From NCBI GenBank assembly GCA_947652805.1, contig CANTEM010000004.1:1-25891 (forward strand): a stretch of 25,891 bases of DNA, read 5' to 3'. The stretch comes from an uncultured Clostridia bacterium (GTDB taxonomy: Bacteria; Bacillota; Clostridia; Oscillospirales; CAG-272). The notes under the pieces are model-generated. The model saw only the letters and a list, made by a program, of their open reading frames with translations, ran no database searches and had not been told where the DNA came from. The translations under genes were made by a program, and so were the position numbers. The first letter of the stretch is position 1. Every line of letters starts with the position of its first letter. Positions 8,628 through 15,061 of the stretch are shown here, piece by piece.

Positions 8628-8659
8628 TCATAATATGACAACAGCGTGTCATATTATGA
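8628..8659. repeat. Perfect 13-bp AT-rich inverted repeat upstream of uvrA
   Basis: TCATAATATGACA (8628-8640), a 6-nt spacer ACAGCG and the exact complement TGTCATATTATGA (8647-8659). It lies 27 bp after the hydratase stop and about 110 bp before uvrA. The arm length, AT content and short spacer would suit either a dimeric regulator operator or a weak terminator of the hydratase. Confidence 0.6.
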
Positions 8660-8685
8660 CGAATTTTACACTTTCTTGTCCGGTA

Positions 8686-10992
8686 TTATTTTCCGGCTTC
8701 TTCCCGTTCTTCTCTGGCTCTTCCGGTGAGACTGCCGGCAAGGATAATTTTCCGCTCATCGTCCGTCAGACTTCCCAGGGAGAAGGTGTGCTTTGTAAGG
8801 GAGCCGTCCTTCGTGTGGTACAGATATCCCGTAACCGTCTCTGCCCCGTCTGCAACTGCGCTGCGGATGCCGGGCAGTACCAGCCAGTCGCCGCAAAGGA
8901 TCTCATCCTCCATGGTGCCACTGTTTTTACCCATAGCCATTTCCGGGCAGGTCAGGGGCAGCATACCCCAGTTGATCAGATTGGAACGATACCGCTTGGT
9001 AGCGTAATCCCGGGCAATATTTGCAGCACCGCCCAGCACACGCTGACAGGATGCAGCCTGTTCCCGGGCGCTTCCGTCGCCGGGACGGACTGCGCAAACC
9101 AGGCTTCCGATGCTGACGGAGCCTTCCAGCTTGCCGCAAGCGGCAATGGCAGCTTCCATAGCGGCTACAGCATTCTGATCCAGCAGGGCAGGATCGTATT
9201 CTTCCCCGGCGTAGCTCTGTGCTGCCGCGTGGATTGCGTCTGCACGGTTCACATATTCCGGATCCCGGCGGGACAGGGTCAGGCGGGACAGGCGGAAGGG
9301 ATTGGAACGGTAAGAAGAGGATTCGCCGGAGGGGATGAGCTCGTCTGTAGTGGTTACTTCATCGTCGATGACAGAAGCAACGCCCAGCACAAGATTGTCA
9401 CCCAGGGCGGGCATCTTGGGCCAGTCCTTAATATTGGGACCAAATTTCAGCTCGGCATTTTTGTCTGCCTTGCCGTAGCCGAACCATACCCGGTTTTCAT
9501 AAATAGAAGTATCAAATTTGTAGTCCGGTGTGCGGTATTCCACATCCAGTTCATCCGCACCGGTGAGCAGACCGCCGGCAGCGGCAGTTGCTGCAATGGA
9601 ACGTGCGTCCATCAGGGCTACGGATGCAAACTGTCCTTCCCCGGGCTTAGAGCCTTCCCGGTTGGGGAAGTTCCGGGTGGAATGCCGGATGCTCAGTCCG
9701 CCGTTGGCAGGCACGTCGCCTGCGCCGAAGCAGGGACCGCAGAAGGCGGTGCGCAGGGTTGCGCCGGCACGCATCAGCTCGGAAGCGATACCGGTATCCA
9801 GCATGCGCACGAAAGCGGGCTGGCTGGCTGGGTATGCGGAAAGGGCAAAGCTGTCTGCCCCGATAGAAGTACCGCGCAAGATATCCGCAGCGGCGCACAG
9901 GTTGTCATAGGTACCACCGGCGCATCCGGCGATCACGCCCTGATCTACCCGGACGCGTCCAGTTGCAGGATCCACTTTATCGGTAAGCTGTAAGGTTCCG
10001 GGTGCAAGTCCCAGCTGCTCCTCGCCTTTGATTTCAATTTGACGCAGGATGTCTCCCGCATTTTCGTTCAGCTGCCGTACAGTATAGGTATTGGAAGGAT
10101 GGAAGGGCAGTGCGATCATCGGCTCTACCTTGGACAGATCCACCAGCACTGCACCGTCATAGTATGCCATATCGGCAGGAGCAAGCGCCTTGTACGCCTC
10201 CGGTCTGCCATGCATCTGGAAATACCGCTGGGTCTCTGCATCTGTTGTCCAGATAGAGGACAGGCAGGTGGTTTCCGTAGTCATAACGTCGATACCGTTC
10301 CGGAACTCAATAGGCAGATTTGCAATGCCGTCTCCCACAAACTCCAGAACCTTATTTTTTACAAACTTCTTGGAGAACACCGCGCCGATAATTGCCAGCG
10401 CTACGTCCTGGGGACCTACGCCCGGACGGGGCTTGCCGGTGAGATGTACGGCGATGACCTCCGGCATGTCCACATCATAGGTGCGGCGGAGAATCTGTTT
10501 TACCAGCTCGGGACCGCCTTCTCCTACTGCCATTGTGCCGAGGGCACCGTACCGGGTGTGGCTGTCGCTGCCCAGGATCATTTTCCCGCAGCCGCTCATC
10601 ATTTCCCGCATAAATGCATGGATCACCGCCTGGTGGGCAGGAACATAGATTGCGCCATATTTTTTCGCCGCAGACAAACCGAACATGTGGTCGTCCTCGT
10701 TGATCGTACCGCCCACAGCGCACAGGCTGTTGTGACAGTTTGTAAGCACATAGGGCAGGGGCAGTTCTTCCAGACCGCCTGCGCGGGCTGTCATCAGAAT
10801 GCCCACATATGTAATATCATGGGAAGCAAGGGCATCAAAGCGGATTTTCAGATGCTTGTCATCCCCGCCCACGTTGTGGCTTGTCAGAATGGAATGGGCA
10901 ATGGTGCCTTTTTTTCCGACAGCAGGATCGCCGCCCTCGTCCAAAAAGCGGTTATCTTTCAGAAATACGCCGTGTTCAATCAATTTTACCAT
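8686..10992 (-). CDS. Aconitase-family hydratase (YbhJ-like)
   Basis: A 768-aa member of the aconitase superfamily. The N-terminal part has NCHNSLCAVGG (85-95) and the substrate motif GSDSHTRYGALG (141-152). The three [4Fe-4S] ligands appear to be Cys357 (VIAGCAGG) and Cys418/Cys421 (FCGPCFGAG). The C-terminal swivel domain ends with an ARDYATKRYRSNLINWG-like segment. This layout matches the uncharacterised YbhJ-type hydratases more than citrate aconitase (AcnA/LeuC), so the substrate is left open; it may serve as aconitase in an incomplete TCA branch. The start at 10992 is chosen by GGAGG 7 nt upstream; an ATG 78 nt further out lies within the promoter region. A good promoter is visible at 11053-11081. 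Confidence 0.82.
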   Translation of the reverse strand: MVKLIEHGVFLKDNRFLDEGGDPAVGKKGTIAHSILTSHNVGGDDKHLKIRFDALASHDITYVGILMTARAGGLEELPLPYVLTNCHNSLCAVGGTINEDDHMFGLSAAKKYGAIYVPAHQAVIHAFMREMMSGCGKMILGSDSHTRYGALGTMAVGEGGPELVKQILRRTYDVDMPEVIAVHLTGKPRPGVGPQDVALAIIGAVFSKKFVKNKVLEFVGDGIANLPIEFRNGIDVMTTETTCLSSIWTTDAETQRYFQMHGRPEAYKALAPADMAYYDGAVLVDLSKVEPMIALPFHPSNTYTVRQLNENAGDILRQIEIKGEEQLGLAPGTLQLTDKVDPATGRVRVDQGVIAGCAGGTYDNLCAAADILRGTSIGADSFALSAYPASQPAFVRMLDTGIASELMRAGATLRTAFCGPCFGAGDVPANGGLSIRHSTRNFPNREGSKPGEGQFASVALMDARSIAATAAAGGLLTGADELDVEYRTPDYKFDTSIYENRVWFGYGKADKNAELKFGPNIKDWPKMPALGDNLVLGVASVIDDEVTTTDELIPSGESSSYRSNPFRLSRLTLSRRDPEYVNRADAIHAAAQSYAGEEYDPALLDQNAVAAMEAAIAACGKLEGSVSIGSLVCAVRPGDGSAREQAASCQRVLGGAANIARDYATKRYRSNLINWGMLPLTCPEMAMGKNSGTMEDEILCGDWLVLPGIRSAVADGAETVTGYLYHTKDGSLTKHTFSLGSLTDDERKIILAGSLTGRAREEREEAGK

Positions 10993-11052
10993 GCAAAAAC
11001 CTCCGAGGTGCCGCATTTCGCGGCAAAATACTATCATAAAGCGAATACTATC

Positions 11053-11081
11053 ATTATATACTATAAACAAAGAAAAATCAA
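11053..11081 (-). promoter_or_regulatory. Promoter of the aconitase-family hydratase
   Basis: On the - strand: -35 TTGATT (11076-11081), a 17-nt spacer and a perfect -10 TATAAT (11053-11058), about 60 nt upstream of the start codon. An 11-bp direct repeat AATACTATCAT (11027-11037 and 11044-11054, + strand reading) covers the expected transcription start and could be an operator. Confidence 0.7.
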
Positions 11082-11169
11082 CTGGACAGGGCGATAAAAT
11101 TGCGCTGTGTCAAATGTTGGAAAATTATTTGGAAGAATCCACAAAACTGAAAAAAACTTTGGAAGATTG

Positions 11170-11198
11170 TAGACAGACTTCGTCCGGTATGGTATAAT
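11170..11198 (+). promoter_or_regulatory. Strong promoter upstream of the GS-like gene
   Basis: -35 TAGACA (11170-11175), a 17-nt spacer and -10 TATAAT (11193-11198) with the extended TG at 11190-11191. The transcript would start near 11205 and carry a ~300-nt leader through a hairpin and a palindromic repeat before the GTG start at 11509. Confidence 0.72.
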
Positions 11199-11217
11199 GT
11201 GTGCAGGTAGTTTATAA

Positions 11218-11263
11218 GGCTCCCCCCAGCTGGAGATTCGCTTCGCGAACTCCTGGGGGTGCC
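11218..11263 (+). other. Segmented 5'-leader hairpin
   Basis: GGC pairs with GCC, CCCCCA with TGGGGG, GGAG with CTCC and TTCGC with GCGAA, in nested order, giving one tall hairpin starting about 13 nt after the predicted transcription start. No T-run follows, so it is not a plain terminator. It resembles a lone arm of the palindromic repeat family. Confidence 0.55.
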
Positions 11264-11287
11264 ACTGTTAGACATTCACCAAACCAA

Positions 11288-11442
11288 AGCCCCCCTTGTG
11301 TAAAGGGGGGTGCCGATGAAATCGGCGGGGGGATTGTAAAACTGCCGATTTACAGAGTATCTGAAATGATAGCATAGACAATCCCTCAGTCGCTTCGCGA
11401 CAGCACCCTAGGATCCGCAGCGGCTCCAGCACAAGGGAGCCT
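11288..11442 (+). repeat. Palindromic intergenic repeat, copy 3 (variant right arm)
   Basis: Left hairpin CCCCCTTGTGTAAAGGGGG, second hairpin GCCGATGAAATCGGC, GGATTGT, then the core ACTGCCGATTTACAG..ATCT.AAATGATAG, the inverse CAATCCCTC, hairpin GTCGCTTCGCGAC, and an end with CACAAGGGAGCC. The right arm carries an extra block (AGGATCCGCAGCGGCTCCAG, 11410-11429) also seen in fragment copy 5. The core reads + as in copy 4. A small residual fragment, CACAAGGGGGCC, follows near 11461. Confidence 0.8.
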
Positions 11443-11508
11443 AAAAAAGGTTTGCGACTGCACAAGGGGGCCTTATACTGATTCCAAAGGCAGGGAAAGG
11501 ATGCACCG

Positions 11509-12612
11509 GTGCTGTATACAGCCGCGCAGGTTATGGAATTTACAGAGCAGGAAGACGTGCAGTTTGTCCGTCTTGCTTTTTTTGATGTCTTGGGGCACCT
11601 TAAAACCGTCTCCGTTTCTCCCTGTCAGCTCCACCGCGCCTTTACCCGGGGAATCCCTTTTGACCCTTCCGGCATAAAAGGATTCGAGCATCCGGGCGGC
11701 GCGCTGCTTTTGTGTCCCGCTGCGGACACGTGTGCATTTCTTGCTCCGGAAAAAACGATCCGCATGTATTGCAGCATCCTCTATCCGGACGGCACGCCTT
11801 TACCGGCAGACAGCAGAGCGCTTTTACATAGGGCAGACCAGGCAGCCGCAAAAATGGGGCTGTCTCTCCGTTTCAGCGGGGAGTATACATTTTACCTTTT
11901 CACCACGGATGCAAATGGAAATTCCACAAACATCCCCCATGACCGGGCAGGATATATGGACGCGGCGCCCCCGGACAAAGGAGCTGGACTCCGCAGGGAA
12001 ATCTGTCTGGCGCTGGAGGGGGAGGGCGTTTTCACCCGTTTGTCCCAGCATCACAGAGGACCCGGACAGCACCTGATCCGCTGGTGTTCCGGCAGCGCCA
12101 TGGAAACGGCGGATACCGCCGCATCCCTTTGCGGGGCAGTACATGCTGTCGCACAGCGCCATGGACTGCACGCATCCTTTGCACCAAAACCCCTGCCGAA
12201 AGAAGCAGGAAACGGGCTGCACATCCGCGTGTCCGGCACCCACCATACAGAAGCTTTTTTGGCGGGGATACAAACGCATCTGCGGGATATGACTGTTTTT
12301 TTCAATCCCACCCAGCAGTCTTATGAGCGGCTGCACATGCTACGGGCAGAAAACCGGACTCCTGTATCCGTATCGAACCCGGATGGGGACGGAATCTTAT
12401 TGACTTCTCCGGATCCTGCTGCCAACCCTTACATCCTGCTTACACTGCTGATCTATGCAGGGTTGGACGGCGTCCGCCGTGGGCTTGCCCCGGCAGCGGA
12501 ATTTGCATTGCATAAATTGCCCTGTACCATGGAGGAGGCATCCCGATTTGCGGCAATCAGCGATTTTATCGGATCGGTACTGCCACGGCAGGTAACGGAT
12601 GCGTATTTATAG
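11509..12612 (+). CDS. Glutamine-synthetase homologue lacking most catalytic residues (probable pseudoenzyme)
   Basis: A 367-aa protein aligning along most of GlnA (usually ~440 aa): VQFVRLAFFDVLGHLK (17-32), FDPSGIKGFE (51-60), GYMDAAPPDKG (148-158), HGLHASFAPKP (218-228), SPDPAANPY (300-308). Key GS residues are changed: the second Glu of the E-x-E metal motif is Thr127, the metal Glu after HH is His182, the Glu of PGQHE is Leu189, and the late R-x-E-x-R motif reads G-I-L-L-T (295-299). The flap segment before NRTP (282) is about 9 residues short and the C-terminus is also shortened. One metal His (238) remains. Catalysis looks unlikely; a regulatory or binding role is inference. The GTG start at 11509 has AAAGGA 7 nt upstream. 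The frame is intact, so it is not a decayed gene. Confidence 0.82.
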   Translation: MLYTAAQVMEFTEQEDVQFVRLAFFDVLGHLKTVSVSPCQLHRAFTRGIPFDPSGIKGFEHPGGALLLCPAADTCAFLAPEKTIRMYCSILYPDGTPLPADSRALLHRADQAAAKMGLSLRFSGEYTFYLFTTDANGNSTNIPHDRAGYMDAAPPDKGAGLRREICLALEGEGVFTRLSQHHRGPGQHLIRWCSGSAMETADTAASLCGAVHAVAQRHGLHASFAPKPLPKEAGNGLHIRVSGTHHTEAFLAGIQTHLRDMTVFFNPTQQSYERLHMLRAENRTPVSVSNPDGDGILLTSPDPAANPYILLTLLIYAGLDGVRRGLAPAAEFALHKLPCTMEEASRFAAISDFIGSVLPRQVTDAYL

Positions 12613-12625
12613 AAACAGTAAATAG

Positions 12626-12642
12626 ACGCGGAGGGTCCGCGT
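12626..12642 (+). other. Short hairpin between GS-like gene and pyrG
   Basis: ACGCGGA-GGG-TCCGCGT forms a 7-bp stem followed by only TTTG, so any termination would be weak. A loose promoter (TAGACG, 17 nt, TAATAT) overlaps it, and pyrG may be expressed from it as well as by read-through. Just before the pyrG ribosome binding site is a second mini-hairpin ACCGC-TTT-GCGGT. Confidence 0.4.
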
Positions 12643-12686
12643 TTGTAATATAGTAAAAAAACACCGCTTTGCGGTATGGAGGAATT

Positions 12687-14294
12687 ATGACCAAGTATAT
12701 CTTTGTGACAGGCGGCGTGGTATCCGGCCTGGGAAAAGGGATCACGGCGGCGTCTCTGGGACGTCTTCTCAAAATGCGGGGGCTGAAGGTTGCAGCACAG
12801 AAGCTGGATCCCTATATCAACGTAGATCCCGGGACGATGAGCCCGTACCAGCACGGTGAGGTATATGTCACAGAGGACGGTGCGGAGACTGACCTGGATC
12901 TTGGTCACTACGAACGGTTTATTGATGAAGATTTGAACAAATATTCCAATCTGACCACCGGCAAAGTATACTGGAATGTGCTGAACAAGGAGCGCAGAGG
13001 CGAGTATCTGGGCGAAACCGTGCAGATCATTCCCCACATCACCAACGAAATCAAAGAATTCATCTACACGGTAGGCAAAAAGACCAACGCAGATGTTGTA
13101 ATCACAGAAATCGGCGGCACCGTCGGCGATATTGAAAGCCAGCCGTTTTTGGAGGCGATCCGGCAGGTAGGCACAGAAGTTGGGCGGGAAAACAGCCTGT
13201 ACATTCACGTGTCTCTGGTACCCTATATCAAATCTTCCGGGGAGCACAAATCCAAGCCCACCCAGCATTCTGTAAAGGAAATGCAAGCGACGGGTATTTC
13301 CCCCGATATTATCGTTATGCGGGTGGACGAGCCTGTGGACGATGCGATCCGTAAAAAGATCGCCCTGTTCTGTAATGTAAAGCCGGATTGCGTGATCGAA
13401 AACATCACCCTGCCGGTACTGTATGAAGCGCCCATTATGCTGGAGAAAAACAATTTCTCCCAGATCGTATGCCGGGAATTGAATATCAAGACAGACGAGC
13501 CGGACATGACGGAATGGCTGGGTATGCTGGACAATATCAAAAACCGCAGCCGGAAGTGCACCATTGGACTGGTAGGAAAATATGTGCAGCTCCACGATGC
13601 ATATTTGTCCGTAGCAGAGGCGTTGCGTCATGCAGGCTTTGCTCTGGGCAGCCGGATTGACATTAAATGGATTGATTCGGAGGATATTACCCCCGGCACA
13701 GTGAACGATATTCTTGCAGCCTGCGATGGGATTCTGATCCCGGGCGGATTCGGCAACCGGGGTGTGGAAGGCAAGATATTGGCATGTGAATATGCCCGGA
13801 CCCACAATGTACCGTATCTGGGTATCTGTCTGGGTATGCAGATTGCAGTGATTGAGTATGCAAGAAATGTTCTGGGACTGAAGGATGCACATTCCGGTGA
13901 ATTTGACGAGGATACGCCTCACAAGGTCATCGACTTTATGCCGGATCAGAGCGACAGTATAGCAAAGGGCGGCACCATGCGTCTGGGTCGGTATCCCTGC
14001 AAGGTAACCCCCGGCACCCTGCTGCATCAGTGCTACGGTGAGGAGCTGATCGGGGAGCGGCACCGGCACCGGTATGAATTCAACAATGAGTACCGGGAGG
14101 CAATGGAGAAAGCCGGGCTGGTAATTTCCGGCACGTCCCCGGACAATCAGATTGTAGAAACGGTAGAGATTCCGGGGAACGATTATTTCATCGGCGTGCA
14201 GTTCCATCCGGAATTCAAATCCCGTCCGAATCGAGCACATCCCCTGTTCTACGGACTGATTAAAGCAGCGCTGGAGCATATTGAAAAAAGATAA
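12687..14294 (+). CDS. pyrG: CTP synthase (glutamine hydrolysing)
   Basis: Aminates UTP to CTP using ATP and glutamine; the last step of pyrimidine nucleotide synthesis. The 535-aa protein has the N-terminal amidoligase domain with the P-loop region GGVVSGLGKGITAASLGR (9-26), followed by the conserved QKLDPYINVDPGTMSP block. The C-terminal class I glutamine amidotransferase domain has GICLGMQ (nucleophile Cys near residue 380) and FHPEF (His/Glu near 510). The ATG at 12687 is preceded by GGAGG; an in-frame ATG at 12669 lacks homology and a ribosome site. The B. subtilis-type GGGC leader attenuator was not seen. Confidence 0.98.
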   Translation: MTKYIFVTGGVVSGLGKGITAASLGRLLKMRGLKVAAQKLDPYINVDPGTMSPYQHGEVYVTEDGAETDLDLGHYERFIDEDLNKYSNLTTGKVYWNVLNKERRGEYLGETVQIIPHITNEIKEFIYTVGKKTNADVVITEIGGTVGDIESQPFLEAIRQVGTEVGRENSLYIHVSLVPYIKSSGEHKSKPTQHSVKEMQATGISPDIIVMRVDEPVDDAIRKKIALFCNVKPDCVIENITLPVLYEAPIMLEKNNFSQIVCRELNIKTDEPDMTEWLGMLDNIKNRSRKCTIGLVGKYVQLHDAYLSVAEALRHAGFALGSRIDIKWIDSEDITPGTVNDILAACDGILIPGGFGNRGVEGKILACEYARTHNVPYLGICLGMQIAVIEYARNVLGLKDAHSGEFDEDTPHKVIDFMPDQSDSIAKGGTMRLGRYPCKVTPGTLLHQCYGEELIGERHRHRYEFNNEYREAMEKAGLVISGTSPDNQIVETVEIPGNDYFIGVQFHPEFKSRPNRAHPLFYGLIKAALEHIEKR

Positions 14295-14295
14295 G

Positions 14296-14326
14296 AAAAA
14301 GGACGCTTTATAAGCGTCCTTTTTTA
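14296..14326 (+). terminator. Rho-independent terminator of pyrG
   Basis: AAAAAGGACGCTT and its complement AAGCGTCCTTTTT form a 13-bp stem with a 3-nt loop, ending in a T-run, 1-2 nt after the pyrG stop. The A-run on the 5' side lets it work in both directions. Confidence 0.92.
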
Positions 14327-14335
14327 CGTTGTTTT

Positions 14336-14399
14336 GTTTCCATCCACCCCAAATGGAAACCCCCGCTGGGCAGGTGCATACGCACCCGTCCCGCGGGGG
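14336..14399. other. Two stacked hairpins in the gap after pyrG
   Basis: GTTTCCAT/ATGGAAAC (14336-14343 with 14353-14360) is followed at once by a GC-rich hairpin CCCCCGC/GCGGGGG (14360-14366 with 14393-14399) with inner GGTGC/GCACC. No T-run follows on the + strand. It may be part of a structured RNA or a separate element; no known family was recognised. Confidence 0.5.
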
Positions 14400-14420
14400 A
14401 TGATTCCATTGTACGACCCA

Positions 14421-14609
14421 CTGTGCCGTGTAAAGTCATAATTAAGAAACCCTGCTAAAGCAAGGTGGTGCCCTATATCCGCACTTTGTGCTTCCAACGT
14501 CCGGGTCCGCCTGTCACATAGGAGAGGCGGGCGGGAGGCCTGCATTCCCGTTTGGGGTCGAGCTCCATTAATCAACTGTGGGTTTAATTAAAAACTTTAT
14601 CACAAACAC
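14421..14609 (+). ncRNA. ssrS: Probable 6S-like regulatory RNA
   Basis: About 190 nt of non-coding sequence folds end to end: TAAAGT (14431-14436), AATTAA and AAACCC pair with GGGTTT, TTAATT and ACTTTA near 14580-14600, giving a long interrupted closing stem. Inside is an open region with a small GCAC-TTT-GTGC hairpin. The apical stem is GTCCGCCT/AGGCGGGC (with one G-U), flanked by CCAA/TTGG. A long stem, a large central bubble and an apical stem, at this length, fit bacterial 6S RNA, which mimics an open promoter and binds RNA polymerase. The strand is uncertain because the fold is nearly symmetric; + is preferred from resemblance to remembered 6S sequences. No convincing promoter or T-run terminator was found. 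Confidence 0.5.
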
Positions 14610-14630
14610 CGCAGGCTGCATTCGCATTCC

Positions 14631-14939
14631 TTATTCAGCGTCATCCTCGTCTGCGCCTTCATCATAGTCGATGTCTGCAAATTCGTCGTCGAAAATATCT
14701 GCGATCCGATCAAATTCTTCGTCATCCTCAATGGACACGAGAACATCCTCGCCGTCCTCGTCTTTTTCACCGCGCAGGACAATATATTCCTCAGCCTCTT
14801 TATCGTCATCAGTGCAGGGAATGAGAGCATAATAGGTGACGTCGTCCACTTCAACCGTTCCGATCAGCTCGTAATCGTCCTCGTTGCCTTCTTCATCGGT
14901 GAGCGTGAAAACATCGCTCTCAAAAAGTTCGTCTGCCAT
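14631..14939 (-). CDS. DUF1292 domain protein
   Basis: A 102-aa, strongly acidic protein. The N-terminal two thirds fit DUF1292 (YrzB-like): FTLTDEEGNEDDYELIGTVE (11-30), then TYYALIPC (35-42) and EEYIVLRGE (50-58). The C-terminus is an Asp/Glu-rich tail. The family is common in Firmicutes and has no established function. AAAGGAGA lies upstream of the ATG. Unlike the frequent arrangement beside yrrK/yrzL, it stands alone here, with its own strong promoter. Confidence 0.88.
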   Translation of the reverse strand: MADELFESDVFTLTDEEGNEDDYELIGTVEVDDVTYYALIPCTDDDKEAEEYIVLRGEKDEDGEDVLVSIEDDEEFDRIADIFDDEFADIDYDEGADEDDAE

Positions 14940-14979
14940 GTTTAATCTCCTTTGTTGTTAGAGTTTGCTTGCTACTATT

Positions 14980-15008
14980 ATTCTATACATTCAAACCGGT
15001 TTTGTCAA
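14980..15008 (-). promoter_or_regulatory. Promoter of the DUF1292 gene
   Basis: On the - strand a perfect -35 TTGACA (15003-15008), a 17-nt spacer and -10 TAGAAT (14980-14985, 5/6) lie about 40 nt upstream of the start codon. Confidence 0.78.
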
Positions 15009-15039
15009 GCATAAAATACTGCCTGTTTCCGACATCATT

Positions 15040-15059
15040 GGAAAACCGTGGGGTTTTCC
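15040..15059 (-). other. Hairpin just after uvrB
   Basis: GGAAAACC pairs with GGTTTTCC around a 4-nt loop, 2 nt past the uvrB stop. There is no T-run behind it on the - strand, so it is at best a weak terminator. Confidence 0.4.
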
Positions 15060-15061
15060 CC

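Noticed and set aside
11509..12612. Calling this gene an ordinary active glnA
   Set aside because: Most metal and substrate-binding residues are replaced and the flap and C-terminus are shortened.
14460..14475. CAAGGTGGTGCC as a T-box antiterminator
   Set aside because: It only partly fits the T-box motif, no specifier stem is visible and no aminoacyl-tRNA synthetase or amino-acid gene follows.
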